Of a DNA stretch of 64,000 nt, positions 40,726 to 48,731 are shown in pieces. The first letter of the stretch is position 1. Every line of letters begins with the position of its first letter. Origin of the DNA: Kosakonia oryzae. GTDB lineage: Bacteria; Pseudomonadota; Gammaproteobacteria; Enterobacterales; Enterobacteriaceae. The stretch lies in the NCBI RefSeq assembly GCF_001658025.2, contig NZ_CP014007.2, positions 3,534,001 to 3,598,000 on the forward strand, in the 5' to 3' direction. Both the position numbers and the translations under genes were made by a program. The notes under the pieces are model-generated. The model ran no database searches. It was not told the origin of the DNA and saw only the letters and a list, made by a program, of their open reading frames with translations.

Positions 40726-41334
40726 ATGTTAGAGAGCCTCAACTACACGCTGTTCTACTGGATTAACGCAACGCCCGACTCCCCCCACTGGTTAATTGCG
40801 CTGGCCGAATTTAGCGCCAGCGATCTCATCAGTATTGTGCCGCTGCTGGCGGTAGGGCTTTGGCTGTGGGGTCCGCGCCATCAGGTTAGCGCCCAGCGCC
40901 AACTGGTAATTAAAGTGTCGATGGCGATCGTAGTCAGCATGTGCATCTCACTGTTATTAGGCCACTTCTTGCCGCACGATCGTCCCTTTGCCGATCATGT
41001 CGGCTATAACTTCCTGCCGCATGCGCCGGACAGTTCTTTCCCGAGCGACCACGGTACGGTCATCTTTACCTTTGCCGTGGCCTTCCTCGCCTGGCACCGC
41101 CTGTGGTCGGGCGCCGTGCTGATGGCGGTTGGTCTGACGATCGCCTGGTCCCGCGTCTATCTTGGCGTCCACTGGCCGCTGGACATGTTCGGCGCGCTGT
41201 TGGTCGGTATCAGCGGCTGCCTGAGCGCGCAAATCCTGTGGCAGGGTTTTGGTCCGACGCTCTATCGAATCATTCAGCAGATTTATCGCTTCTGCTTTGC
41301 AACGCTGATTCGCCGCGGCTGGGTACGTGACTAA
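40726..41334 (+). CDS. ybjG: YbjG, undecaprenyl-diphosphatase (PAP2 type)
   Basis: A 202-residue inner-membrane PAP2 phosphatase that recycles undecaprenyl diphosphate for cell-wall synthesis. The PAP2 motifs are present: HDRPF region (C1-like), SFPSDHGTVI (C2) and SRVYLGVHWPLDM (C3). E. coli YbjG also gives low-level bacitracin resistance. An own terminator follows the stop codon. It is divergent from mdfA. Confidence 0.96.
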   Translation: MLESLNYTLFYWINATPDSPHWLIALAEFSASDLISIVPLLAVGLWLWGPRHQVSAQRQLVIKVSMAIVVSMCISLLLGHFLPHDRPFADHVGYNFLPHAPDSSFPSDHGTVIFTFAVAFLAWHRLWSGAVLMAVGLTIAWSRVYLGVHWPLDMFGALLVGISGCLSAQILWQGFGPTLYRIIQQIYRFCFATLIRRGWVRD

Positions 41335-41359
41335 GCCCAGCGCCAAAGGTAAGATGAAC

Positions 41360-41386
41360 GCCCTGCTCAATGCAGGGCTTTCTTTT
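41360..41386 (+). terminator. Terminator of ybjG
   Basis: GCCCTGC (41360-41366) pairs with GCAGGGC (41372-41378) around TCAAT, followed by TTTCTTTT. It sits just before the deoR ribosome binding site. Confidence 0.85.
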
Positions 41387-41399
41387 ATTCAGGGGAAAT

Positions 41400-42158
41400 A
41401 TGGAAACAAGACGTGACGAACGGATTAGCCAGCTACTGACGGCGCTCAGGCACAGTGACAAGCTGCATCTGAAAGAGGCGGCAACGCTGCTTGGCGTTTC
41501 AGAGATGACCATTCGCCGCGATCTCAGCGCCAACAGCGCTCCGGTGGTTCTGCTGGGCGGTTATATCGTGCTGGAGCCGCGCGCGGCCAGCCATTATCTG
41601 TTAAGCGATCAAAAAACCCGGCTGGTTGAAGAGAAACGCCGCGCCGCAAAGCAGGCTGCCGCGCTGTTGCGCGCGCATCAGATGGCCTTCTTCGATTGCG
41701 GCACCACCATGCCGTGGGTGATTGACGCCATTCCTGACGATTTGCCGTTTATCGGCGTTTGCTACTCCCTGAATACTTTTCTGGCGTTACAGGAAAAACC
41801 GCAGTGCCGCGCGATCCTCTGCGGCGGCGAATTTCATGCCAGCAACGCGATTTTCAAACCGCTGAATTTTAATGAGACGCTGAAAAATCTGTGCCCGGAT
41901 ATCGCCTTCTATTCGGCGGCAGGCGTGCATGTGCAGCAGGGCGCGACCTGTTTTAACCTTGAAGAGTTGCCGGTGAAACACTGGGCGATGGAGAGTGCGC
42001 AATACCATGTGCTGGTGGTGGATCACAGCAAATTCGGTAAAGTGCGTCCGGCCTGCATGGGCGCACTCAGCCAGTTTGATGTGATTGCCAGCGACTGCTG
42101 TCCCGATGACAGCCTGGTGCAGTTCGCAAAACAGCAGCAAATCACATTGATGTACTGA
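41400..42158 (+). CDS. deoR: DeoR, deoxyribonucleoside regulator
   Basis: A 252-residue DeoR-family repressor of the deo operon and nupG, induced by deoxyribose-5-phosphate. N-terminal helix-turn-helix (LHLKEAATLLGVSEMTIRRDL, split by one residue from the E. coli form) and a C-terminal sugar-phosphate-sensing domain with FFDCGTTMPWVI and LCGGEFHASNAIF. ATG 41400 follows GGGGAAAT and gives the E. coli length. It converges with dacC. Confidence 0.97.
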   Translation: METRRDERISQLLTALRHSDKLHLKEAATLLGVSEMTIRRDLSANSAPVVLLGGYIVLEPRAASHYLLSDQKTRLVEEKRRAAKQAAALLRAHQMAFFDCGTTMPWVIDAIPDDLPFIGVCYSLNTFLALQEKPQCRAILCGGEFHASNAIFKPLNFNETLKNLCPDIAFYSAAGVHVQQGATCFNLEELPVKHWAMESAQYHVLVVDHSKFGKVRPACMGALSQFDVIASDCCPDDSLVQFAKQQQITLMY

Positions 42159-42178
42159 CCGTGCCCGCCGGGGCACGG
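42159..42178. terminator. Hairpin between convergent deoR and dacC
   Basis: CCGTGCCC (42159-42166) pairs with GGGCACGG (42171-42178) around GCCG, at the deoR stop and 10 bases before the dacC stop. No long T run on either side. Confidence 0.55.
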
Positions 42179-42188
42179 CCTGTTAACG

Positions 42189-43391
42189 TCAGGAGAACCA
42201 GCCGCCAAACCACTGGTGGAATTTCAGCAGAACAAAATCCCACATCCGGCCAATAAACCCGGCCTCTTGCACCGCTTCCATCACCACCAGCGGACGCTGT
42301 TCAATGGTTTTACCGTTCAGTTGAAAATCGATCGTCCCCACCACCTGGCCTTTGCTCAGCGGCGCCTGCAGTTCCGGCTGCGTCAGCGTGTAGCTCGCTT
42401 TCAAATTATTAAGCTGCCCTTTCGGGATAGTGATCGAGCCCGCCTCACCCGCGCCGAGCTTCGCTTCGCTGCTGTCGCCAAACCAGACGCGCTGAGTGAC
42501 AAAAGTGGCATCAGGTTTGATTGGCGTCACGGTATCGAAGAAGCGGAAACCCCAGTTGAGCAGTTTCTCGGACTCATTAAAGCGGATGCGGTCGGTTTTC
42601 GCGCCCAGCACCACCGAGATCAGGCGCATATCGCCCTGCGTCGCGGAGGCCACCAGGTTATAACCGGCACCGTCGGTCGTGCCGGTTTTCATGCCGTCCA
42701 CGTTCATACTGGTGTTCCACAGCAGCCGGTTACGGTTCGGCTGGCGGATCTTATTAAAGGTGAACTCTTTTTCTTTATGAATGGCGTACTCATCGGGCAC
42801 ATCATGAATTAAGGCTCTGCCGAGCAGCGCCATATCGCGCGCGGTACTGAACTGGCCCGGCGCATCCAGCCCGTGTACGGTTTTAAAAGTAGTATTGGTC
42901 AGCCCCAGTTTTTGCGAATAGCTGTTCATCAGGCTGACGAATGAATCCTGGCTCCCGGCAACGTAGTCGGCAATGGCGATGCTGGCATCGTTGCCGGACT
43001 GAATAATGACCCCTTTATTCAAATCCGCTACCGACACCTGATCGCCCGGTTTCAGGAACATCAGCGAGGAACCGCGCAGTACCGGGTTGCCGGTCGCCCA
43101 GGCATCTTTACCAACGGTTACCGTATCGGTGAGATGAATTTTTCCGGCTTTCAGCGCCTGGCCCACCACGTAGCTGGTCATCAGTTTGGTGAGGCTGGCG
43201 GGATCGAGTTTCTCGTCGGCATTACCTTCCGCCAGCACTTTGCCGCTGGCGTAATCCATCAGGATCCATGCGCGTGCGTCAACCGGCGGCGCGGCCGGGT
43301 TTTGTTCAACCGCATAGAGAGAAGGAGAAAAGAGAAATAACAGCGCGGAGCCCGCAGCCAGGCTGCGAAGGGATAAAGAGAAATGCGTCAT
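42189..43391 (-). CDS. dacC: DacC, D-alanyl-D-alanine carboxypeptidase (PBP6)
   Basis: A 400-residue penicillin-binding protein that trims the terminal D-Ala from peptidoglycan. Signal peptide about residues 1-27 ([19 protein letters not shown]). Active-site motifs: S66-L-T-K69, SGN in IIQSGNDAS, and KTGT in [10 protein letters not shown]. The amphipathic membrane anchor lies at the C-terminus ([21 protein letters not shown]). The length equals E. coli DacC with the start at 43391. Divergent from gstB. Confidence 0.98.
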   Translation of the reverse strand: MTHFSLSLRSLAAGSALLFLFSPSLYAVEQNPAAPPVDARAWILMDYASGKVLAEGNADEKLDPASLTKLMTSYVVGQALKAGKIHLTDTVTVGKDAWATGNPVLRGSSLMFLKPGDQVSVADLNKGVIIQSGNDASIAIADYVAGSQDSFVSLMNSYSQKLGLTNTTFKTVHGLDAPGQFSTARDMALLGRALIHDVPDEYAIHKEKEFTFNKIRQPNRNRLLWNTSMNVDGMKTGTTDGAGYNLVASATQGDMRLISVVLGAKTDRIRFNESEKLLNWGFRFFDTVTPIKPDATFVTQRVWFGDSSEAKLGAGEAGSITIPKGQLNNLKASYTLTQPELQAPLSKGQVVGTIDFQLNGKTIEQRPLVVMEAVQEAGFIGRMWDFVLLKFHQWFGGWFS

Positions 43392-43624
43392 AGATGGCCA
43401 CCCGAGTATCCATTCAAACAAACGTCACAACACGTGCCGCAACAAACGGTGAGTAATAGCGCACAAACGGAGCGAAAAAAACCGTCGGTGAGTAAAGTTA
43501 TTAAAGTTTATGCAATAACAGGGTGTTGCGCTCACTTTGTGCGATCTTTTTCTAAGTCGTTGCCAGAACGTTAACTTTCCCCCACCATGAATCCCAGACC
43601 GAGATCCACTTCAAGGGGGTAAAA

Positions 43625-44254
43625 ATGATAACGCTATGGGGCAGGAATAACTCAACTAATGTCAAAAAAGTTCGCTGGCTGCTGGAAGAACTGGAGTTGC
43701 CGTACGAACAGATTCTGGCGGGCGGGCAATTCGGCCTGAATCACGATGCCGAATATCTGGCGATGAACCCGAACGGGCTGGTGCCACTGCTGCGCGACGA
43801 TGAAACCGGCGTTGTGCTGTGGGAATCAAACACCATCGTGCGTTATCTTGCCGCCCAATACGGTCAGGGCCGCCTGTGGATTGACGCTCCCGCTGCGCGT
43901 GCAGAAGGGGAGAAGTGGATGGACTGGACGATTGGCACCCTGGCGCCGAGATACTCCCAGGTGATGATTGGACTGGTGCGCACGCCCCCAGAGCAGCGGG
44001 ATAACGCCGTCATTGCTGCCGCAATACAAGCGCTCGAAGGCATGCTGGATATTCTCGATAACGCGCTGGCAAAACAGAGCTGGTTTTCCGGCGAAGTCTT
44101 TGGTTGCGGAGACATTACCGTTGGTCCGTTTATCTACAACTTGTTTGCTATTCCCGACTTAAGCTGGGCGCCACGCGCCAATCTGCAACGCTGGTACGCA
44201 CAATTGTGTGAACGTCCGGGGTTCCGCACAACCGTGATGATTCCGGTAACCTGA
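43625..44254 (+). CDS. gstB: GstB (YliJ), glutathione S-transferase
   Basis: A 209-residue glutathione transferase of the GstB type; in E. coli GstB conjugates haloacetates such as bromoacetate. Thioredoxin-like N-terminal domain with [21 protein letters not shown], glutathione site [13 protein letters not shown] and [11 protein letters not shown], then an all-helical domain. ATG 43625 follows AAGGGGG. The E. coli neighbour arrangement dacC/yliJ is retained. Confidence 0.95.
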   Translation: MITLWGRNNSTNVKKVRWLLEELELPYEQILAGGQFGLNHDAEYLAMNPNGLVPLLRDDETGVVLWESNTIVRYLAAQYGQGRLWIDAPAARAEGEKWMDWTIGTLAPRYSQVMIGLVRTPPEQRDNAVIAAAIQALEGMLDILDNALAKQSWFSGEVFGCGDITVGPFIYNLFAIPDLSWAPRANLQRWYAQLCERPGFRTTVMIPVT

Positions 44255-44263
44255 TACCCGACG

Positions 44264-44287
44264 TTACCGGGCAGGGAAGCCCGGTAA
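44264..44287. repeat. Inverted repeat after gstB
   Basis: TTACCGGGC (44264-44272) pairs with GCCCGGTAA (44279-44287) around AGGGAA, between convergent gstB and the acidic-protein gene. It is likely a transcription end, although T runs are lacking. Confidence 0.6.
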
Positions 44288-44295
44288 ATCGCGCC

Positions 44296-44754
44296 CTACT
44301 CCTCGCCGCCTTCGTCATCGGCAAACAGCACTTCATCTTCTTTGAACAGGTTGCTCTCCTCCCATTCGATCTCCTCGCTGGCATAATGCACCGGATCAAT
44401 GCCGCAGCACTCTTCCAGCACTTCTTCGGCTTCATCCAGCAACGCAATCGCATCCTGCCAGCAGACCGTGATGTCCGCAGCGGTAAGATCGCCATTATCA
44501 ATCGCCTCAAGTTTCGCTATCGCCAACTCAATATTATGTAAACTCTCCAGCACCAGGCTCACTTCTTCGCCGAGCCCCATACCAGAAATAGCAGCAGCAT
44601 GATCATCACTCAATGCGTCATCGAATTCATCGCCCGCGTTATCCGACAACGCAGATGTTCTGGCAACGGCCAAAAATAACTGTGCACGTTTTTTGAGAAA
44701 ACTTGCTCGTTCTAACGAAAGATCAAACTGTTCAGTGACTACAATATCCATCAT
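44296..44754 (-). CDS. Acidic protein of unknown function
   Basis: A 152-residue, strongly acidic protein I do not recognise, mostly helical by its residue pattern (FDLSLERASFLKKRAQLFLAV, VLESLHNIELAIAKLEA, AIALLDEAEEVLEECCG) and with an Asp/Glu-rich C-terminus. No signal peptide or membrane segment. The start is one of two adjacent ATGs (44754, 44751) with weak ribosome binding sequence. It marks the left end of the stretch between gstB and yliI that has no E. coli K-12 counterpart. Confidence 0.65.
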   Translation of the reverse strand: MMDIVVTEQFDLSLERASFLKKRAQLFLAVARTSALSDNAGDEFDDALSDDHAAAISGMGLGEEVSLVLESLHNIELAIAKLEAIDNGDLTAADITVCWQDAIALLDEAEEVLEECCGIDPVHYASEEIEWEESNLFKEDEVLFADDEGGEE

Positions 44755-44940
44755 CTCAATCTCACAAAGTGATATACAAAACTCATGGCGGTAGCTGAAT
44801 ATTTTTCTGCCTGCGATATGAAAGTGTGCTGAAAAGAGAGCAGCATTGCTGAGAAACAAACGCTATGCAGTTTTTAAACGTTTGCATCTCAACATGTTGA
44901 TCGTCAAATTTAAACGCACGTCGGTGCGCAGAAATAAGCG

Positions 44941-45843
44941 CTACATTCCCTGGCGTGCAGGGCAAAGCCGGGCGCTGATCCTGCCAGCGACATCGTTGCC
45001 AAAACTGTAATATTTTTCTTTCATGATATCGCCCTCACGCATCATCAAAAATACTTTGCGGGATAAGTTATTATCCTTGATATTGATATATTTGATGCTA
45101 TTTTGCTCATTTCCGAGCGTTGACAGTTTCGGAAAGAAGGAGACATTATCGGAATTTCTCACCATATATCTGATGGTTTCCAGGTCGTTTGAAATACTGC
45201 GCGCATGATTGAGAATCTCCTCACTACCTGGTTCAAGCTGTAAATGTTCTGGCATCGACTTGGTCATAATGAGTTTATGCTTCTTCAAATCTTTGAGTTC
45301 AATAGCTTCATAGCTGGATAACGGATGGCTGATATTCACCCCCAGAACAAATTGCTCTTCATAAAGCTGGGCTTCGAGGAAACGGTCGTTATCAATCGGG
45401 CCAATCAGCAAACCCAGTTGCAATTGCCCTTTATCCAGCATGCTCAATAAATTATCTTCATTAACCTCATGCAATTTGATTTCATTATCGGGAAATTTCT
45501 CTTTAAATACGCTAAATAAATCTTCATGAATGTAGGAACCCAGCGTTGGGGTAATGCCGATATTAATAACGCCAACCGGCTGAAAACGTAGCCAGCGCGC
45601 CATTTCCTGAAGGTTATGAACTTCACGGAGAATATTTTCGATCAGCGGCAACAGATGCAAGCCGGTTGGCGACAGGCTAAAGCCTTTACCTTTGCGGTGC
45701 AGCAGAGGAATGCCTAACTCCTCCTCCAGCTTCTTGATTTGTATGCTGAGGGTCGGTTGTGAAACATCACAGGCCTCGGCAGCTTTCTGGAAATTCATAT
45801 GTTGCACCAACGCTACAAAATATTCCAAATCCTGGGTTCTCAT
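44941..45843 (-). CDS. LysR-family transcriptional regulator (OxyR-like group)
   Basis: A 300-residue LysR-type regulator. N-terminal winged helix (LEYFVALVQHMNFQKAAEACDVSQPTLSIQIKKLEEELG, in pieces) and an effector domain starting near residue 92 (VGVINIGITPTLGSY). By sequence style it is nearest OxyR, but I find only two cysteines (about residue 24 and near the C-terminus), so OxyR-type disulfide sensing is unlikely. ATG 45843 follows GGGAGAG. A+T-rich relative to backbone. It is divergent from the flagellin gene across 820 bases and could regulate it. Confidence 0.88.
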   Translation of the reverse strand: MRTQDLEYFVALVQHMNFQKAAEACDVSQPTLSIQIKKLEEELGIPLLHRKGKGFSLSPTGLHLLPLIENILREVHNLQEMARWLRFQPVGVINIGITPTLGSYIHEDLFSVFKEKFPDNEIKLHEVNEDNLLSMLDKGQLQLGLLIGPIDNDRFLEAQLYEEQFVLGVNISHPLSSYEAIELKDLKKHKLIMTKSMPEHLQLEPGSEEILNHARSISNDLETIRYMVRNSDNVSFFPKLSTLGNEQNSIKYINIKDNNLSRKVFLMMREGDIMKEKYYSFGNDVAGRISARLCPARQGM

Positions 45844-46238
45844 ATTGTCAACTCTCCCGTGCGTAGAAAAAATAAAGAACAAAACACTACAGAGCATAAG
45901 GTTTTTTATGTTTCCAGCGACACAAACAACCTGCCGATGGCATTTAAGTAAATTCTTATGCGTAATTTAATTTAAGGACCTAAAAAGCACTTATCATCAA
46001 TTATTTGTTTTATACACAGAGCTAAATTTACACGTATCAATAATCGCTGTCAGAAGTAAAAACTTTAATCGGTAATTTATATCGTCAAAAACACCATAGA
46101 ATGTAACGATGTTGAAATAGAAAATTTGCTTTTAGTGGTGTTTTTATGACTACTATTTCACCTGTTTTATAATCATGGCATTAACGCGCTGTAAGAACGA
46201 AGAAAACTTACCCGCAGATTTCTTTTAAGCGGAGAATT

Positions 46239-46364
46239 ATGCCAGCAGTACACATATTCAAATATCAGACTATCAGCATCGAACAGTTAAGCAAAGCTAA
46301 TTTATGGTCTGTTTTCCGCTCCCTGCATAAACACACAATAAAATCATCACCGTTGCTTAATTGA
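46239..46364 (+). CDS. Possible 41-residue small ORF
   Basis: ATG 46239 with a good ribosome binding site (AAGCGGAGAATT) opens 41 codons (MPAVHIFKYQTISIEQL..., ending SSPLLN). No family recognised, no membrane segment. Its stop codon lies inside the inverted repeat at 46352-46376, which could be its transcription end. Protein status is inferred from the site alone. Confidence 0.35.
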   Translation: MPAVHIFKYQTISIEQLSKANLWSVFRSLHKHTIKSSPLLN

Positions 46365-46376
46365 TCATTAAGCAAC
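46352..46376. repeat. 25-base perfect inverted repeat upstream of the flagellin gene
   Basis: Ten-base arms GTTGCTTAAT and ATTAAGCAAC flank TGATC. No T run follows, so it is either a weak terminator for the small ORF or an operator, perhaps for the LysR protein. Confidence 0.6.
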
Positions 46377-46567
46377 ACTACATTAAATTAGACGCAGACT
46401 AACCAATATTTCATCCTTAGGAAAAATTATAATTACAATGGCCTATAGAAGATCTGCAAATAGAATTAACCGTTGTCAGCATTAATATATGCACATTACC
46501 TATTAGCTATAAAATCATTATGTTGGACGATGGTATTTATAAAATAAAAATATTCTCCATTTAAATT

Positions 46568-46594
46568 TAAAGTTTTATTAATCCCATCCGATAT
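46568..46594 (+). promoter_or_regulatory. Sigma-28 (FliA) promoter of the flagellin gene
   Basis: TAAAGTTT (46568-46575, perfect -35), exactly 11 bases, then TCCGATAT (46587-46594; consensus GCCGATAA). It lies 69 bases before the start codon, giving a leader of about 60 bases. Confidence 0.88.
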
Positions 46595-46662
46595 GATTGA
46601 AGCCCGGCAATATTATCAGGGCATCGCTAATAGATTAATTCTATATTTCTGGAGAAATAAAA

Positions 46663-47568
46663 ATGGCTGTTATTAATACCAACACCTTGTCTTTAACGAC
46701 CCAAAATAACCTGAGCAAATCTCAATCTTCATTAGGCACTTCCATTGAGCGCCTGTCATCCGGTCTGCGTATTAATAGCGCAAAAGATGATGCTGCTGGT
46801 CAGGCAATTGCAAACCGCTTTACATCAAATATTAATGGCCTGTCTGTTGCCGCACGTAACGCCAATGACGGGATCTCACTGGCGCAAACCACTGAAGGCG
46901 CACTGAGCGAAGTCAACAACAACCTGCAACGTATTCGTGACCTGACTGTACAGGCGCAAAACGGTTCAAACTCCGCATCTGACGTTGACTCCATTCAGGC
47001 TGAAGTCAACCAGCGCATGGAAGAGATCAACCGCATCACCACTCAGACCGACTTCAACGGTCTGAAAGTGCTGAACACCGGTTCCGGCGACAGCGTGTAT
47101 AACTTCCAGGTTGGCGCGAAAGATGGCGAAACCATCAGCATTACCGTCAGCAGCAGCGATGCCTTCAACCTCTACAGCACCACCGGCGCAACGGCTTCCA
47201 CCACCGGGCAAATTGTCAACGGCAGCGCGCGTGCCACTGACGCGCACGGCTTCGATGTATTGCAGGGCGTGGTTGATGCTACCGGTGGCACAAACGGCAA
47301 CCCGCTGGCGGATCTGGATACCGCCATCAAAGCGGTGGACAGCGAGCGCAGCCTGCTGGGTGCTTCCCAAAACCGTTTTGAATCCACCATCTCCAACCTG
47401 AATAACACCACCAACAACCTCTCTGCCGCGCGCAGCCGTATTCAGGATTCCGATTACGCGACGGAAGTGTCCAACATGTCGCGCGCACAGATCCTGCAAC
47501 AGGCCGGCAGCTCGGTACTGGCGCAGGCGAACCAGGTACCGCAAACCATGTTGTCGCTGCTGCGTTAA
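46663..47568 (+). CDS. Flagellin, short form (FliC-like)
   Basis: A 301-residue flagellin. The D0/D1 parts are complete at both ends: MAVINTNTLSLTTQNNLSKS at the start, and SNMSRAQILQQAGSSVLAQ near the C-terminus. The TLR5-contact positions R90, L94 and Q97 are present (LQRIRDLTVQA). The middle is only about 100 residues, so the outer D2/D3 domains of E. coli FliC are mostly missing. It is alone here: no fliD, hag or motor genes nearby. It has its own sigma-28 promoter and terminator, so it is an additional flagellin under FliA control from elsewhere in the genome. The start follows CTGGAGAAAT. Confidence 0.93.
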   Translation: MAVINTNTLSLTTQNNLSKSQSSLGTSIERLSSGLRINSAKDDAAGQAIANRFTSNINGLSVAARNANDGISLAQTTEGALSEVNNNLQRIRDLTVQAQNGSNSASDVDSIQAEVNQRMEEINRITTQTDFNGLKVLNTGSGDSVYNFQVGAKDGETISITVSSSDAFNLYSTTGATASTTGQIVNGSARATDAHGFDVLQGVVDATGGTNGNPLADLDTAIKAVDSERSLLGASQNRFESTISNLNNTTNNLSAARSRIQDSDYATEVSNMSRAQILQQAGSSVLAQANQVPQTMLSLLR

Positions 47569-47693
47569 GCAGGCTAAGGTCCGTTACCCTCCTTCATAGC
47601 GGATCGTTTTAAACGTTATTTCAGGTAATACATCCCCGCTTTGCCATGAGGGCGGGTGATGCCGCATAACTGTCTATTGAGAAATATTTTTAT

Positions 47694-47727
47694 CCCGCAA
47701 TGTTAGATGGCATTGCGGGATTTTTTT
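47694..47727 (+). terminator. Terminator of the flagellin gene
   Basis: CCCGCAATG (47694-47702) pairs with CATTGCGGG (47711-47719) followed by A and seven T. Confidence 0.9.
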
Positions 47728-47771
47728 CGCCTGTTTTATTTTCCCCGGCGCACAGCATTATTATCCTGTGG

Positions 47772-47804
47772 AAATAAAAAAGGATGCAATGAACCATTGC
47801 ATCC
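47772..47804 (-). terminator. Terminator of the CheZ-like gene
   Basis: Ten-base perfect stem, GGATGCAATG (47782-47791) and CATTGCATCC (47795-47804), with a three-base loop; on the minus strand it is followed by TTTTTTATTT. It lies about 70 bases after the CheZ-like stop. Confidence 0.85.
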
Positions 47805-47875
47805 AGAATAAATAACAGCAAGTAAAACAGCTTTTACATCACTTGAGGGTTTTCACAGTGCAGCACAATTACCGA

Positions 47876-48493
47876 TTACAGACCAAGGCTATCCAGTAAT
47901 TCATCAATATCATCTTGCCTTGAGGATTCAGGCAAATGTGCGGCGTGTTCTTTCTCTCTGGTCAGCGCCGCCCGGCTTTCCTGCGGTACGCTGTCTAATA
48001 AGACCGCGAGGAATTGTTTTTCTAAATTCTCCAGCAGCGCCATCATGCGCACAATAATGCGCGCGGTGGTATCCGGAAAATCCTGCGCCAGCATAATATC
48101 GCGCAGAGATTTTTTAGTCGCCTCGGTACAAAGCGGCACCGCGTCAAGCCAGCCGCGCGTTGCGCGGGCAAGCGCCATCATACTGTCGATACCCTCACTC
48201 TCTTTAACGCCATCCCATTGCAACAGTAGCTGGCTGGCTTCTTTGCTGAGCCGCTCCTGCAACGGCTGCGTCTGCTCAATCAAATTAAGCGTTTTGCCGG
48301 AGGCCTGCGCCGTCAAATCGACAACATATTGCAAACGGCTTCGCGCATCAGGAATAGCGTGGGCGATTTCAGCAATAGTAATATCATGCCCCAGCTCACG
48401 CAGGCTGGTTCTTAACATCCGGGTCACATTGCCAATGCGGGCAATCAATTCATAAATATCGGTTGCCGCATGCGGAACAGCATGCACATTCAT
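47876..48493 (-). CDS. CheZ-like protein with altered catalytic residue
   Basis: A 205-residue CheZ paralog (E. coli CheZ is 214). Family landmarks: IARIGNVTRMLRTSLRELG near the N-terminus, AIPDARSRLQYVV, and the C-terminal CheY-binding peptide DDIDELLDSLGL. The catalytic stretch aligns AQDFPDTTARIIVRMM with E. coli AQDFQDLTGQVIKRMM. D141 matches D143, but the catalytic Gln147 position is Arg145 (codon CGC). CheZ needs that glutamine to dephosphorylate CheY-P, so this copy may bind CheY-P without cleaving it. Strong start site GGAGAGG, own sigma-28 promoter and terminator. Convergent with the extra flagellin. Confidence 0.9.
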   Translation of the reverse strand: MNVHAVPHAATDIYELIARIGNVTRMLRTSLRELGHDITIAEIAHAIPDARSRLQYVVDLTAQASGKTLNLIEQTQPLQERLSKEASQLLLQWDGVKESEGIDSMMALARATRGWLDAVPLCTEATKKSLRDIMLAQDFPDTTARIIVRMMALLENLEKQFLAVLLDSVPQESRAALTREKEHAAHLPESSRQDDIDELLDSLGL

Positions 48494-48533
48494 TATTACC
48501 TCTCCTTTACGCCATCTTTTCTCAGATATTCAG

Positions 48534-48560
48534 TTATCGGCAATTTATCCGCACACTTAA
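48534..48560 (-). promoter_or_regulatory. Sigma-28 (FliA) promoter of the CheZ-like gene
   Basis: On the minus strand TTAAGTGT (48553-48560; consensus TAAAGTTT, 6 of 8), 11-base spacer, then a perfect GCCGATAA (48534-48541). It lies 40 bases before the start codon. Confidence 0.85.
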
Positions 48561-48731
48561 ATAAAAGACGCCAGATAGCCAACCACTATATAAATAGAAA
48601 AAGACGTAAAGATTTATTTTAATAAATATAAAAGGCAGGAATTATAGAATACTGAAATATAGTTATTGTCTTGCAGCATTAATACCGCGCTTTTACCGGA
48701 AAACAGTAAAAGGGGAATGAATTCCCCTTCT

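Larger units (their letters stand above)
45844..46662. other. Long A+T-rich region between the LysR gene and the flagellin gene
   Basis: About 820 bases with low G+C. It contains a possible 41-codon ORF (46239-46364), a 25-base inverted repeat (46352-46376) and the sigma-28 promoter of the flagellin gene (46568-46594). The remaining sequence shows no recognisable gene. The length suggests complex regulation or a lost gene. Confidence 0.6.
47569..47875. other. Region between the flagellin and CheZ-like genes
   Basis: About 300 bases between convergent genes. It holds one terminator for each (47694-47727 plus, 47772-47804 minus) and nothing else recognised. Confidence 0.7.

Noticed and set aside
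44941-45843. Naming the LysR gene oxyR
   Set aside because: Similar by style, but the regulatory cysteine pair is missing and the location is wrong for oxyR.
46663-47568. Start of a full flagellar cluster
   Set aside because: Only one flagellin and one CheZ-like gene are present; neighbours are housekeeping genes.
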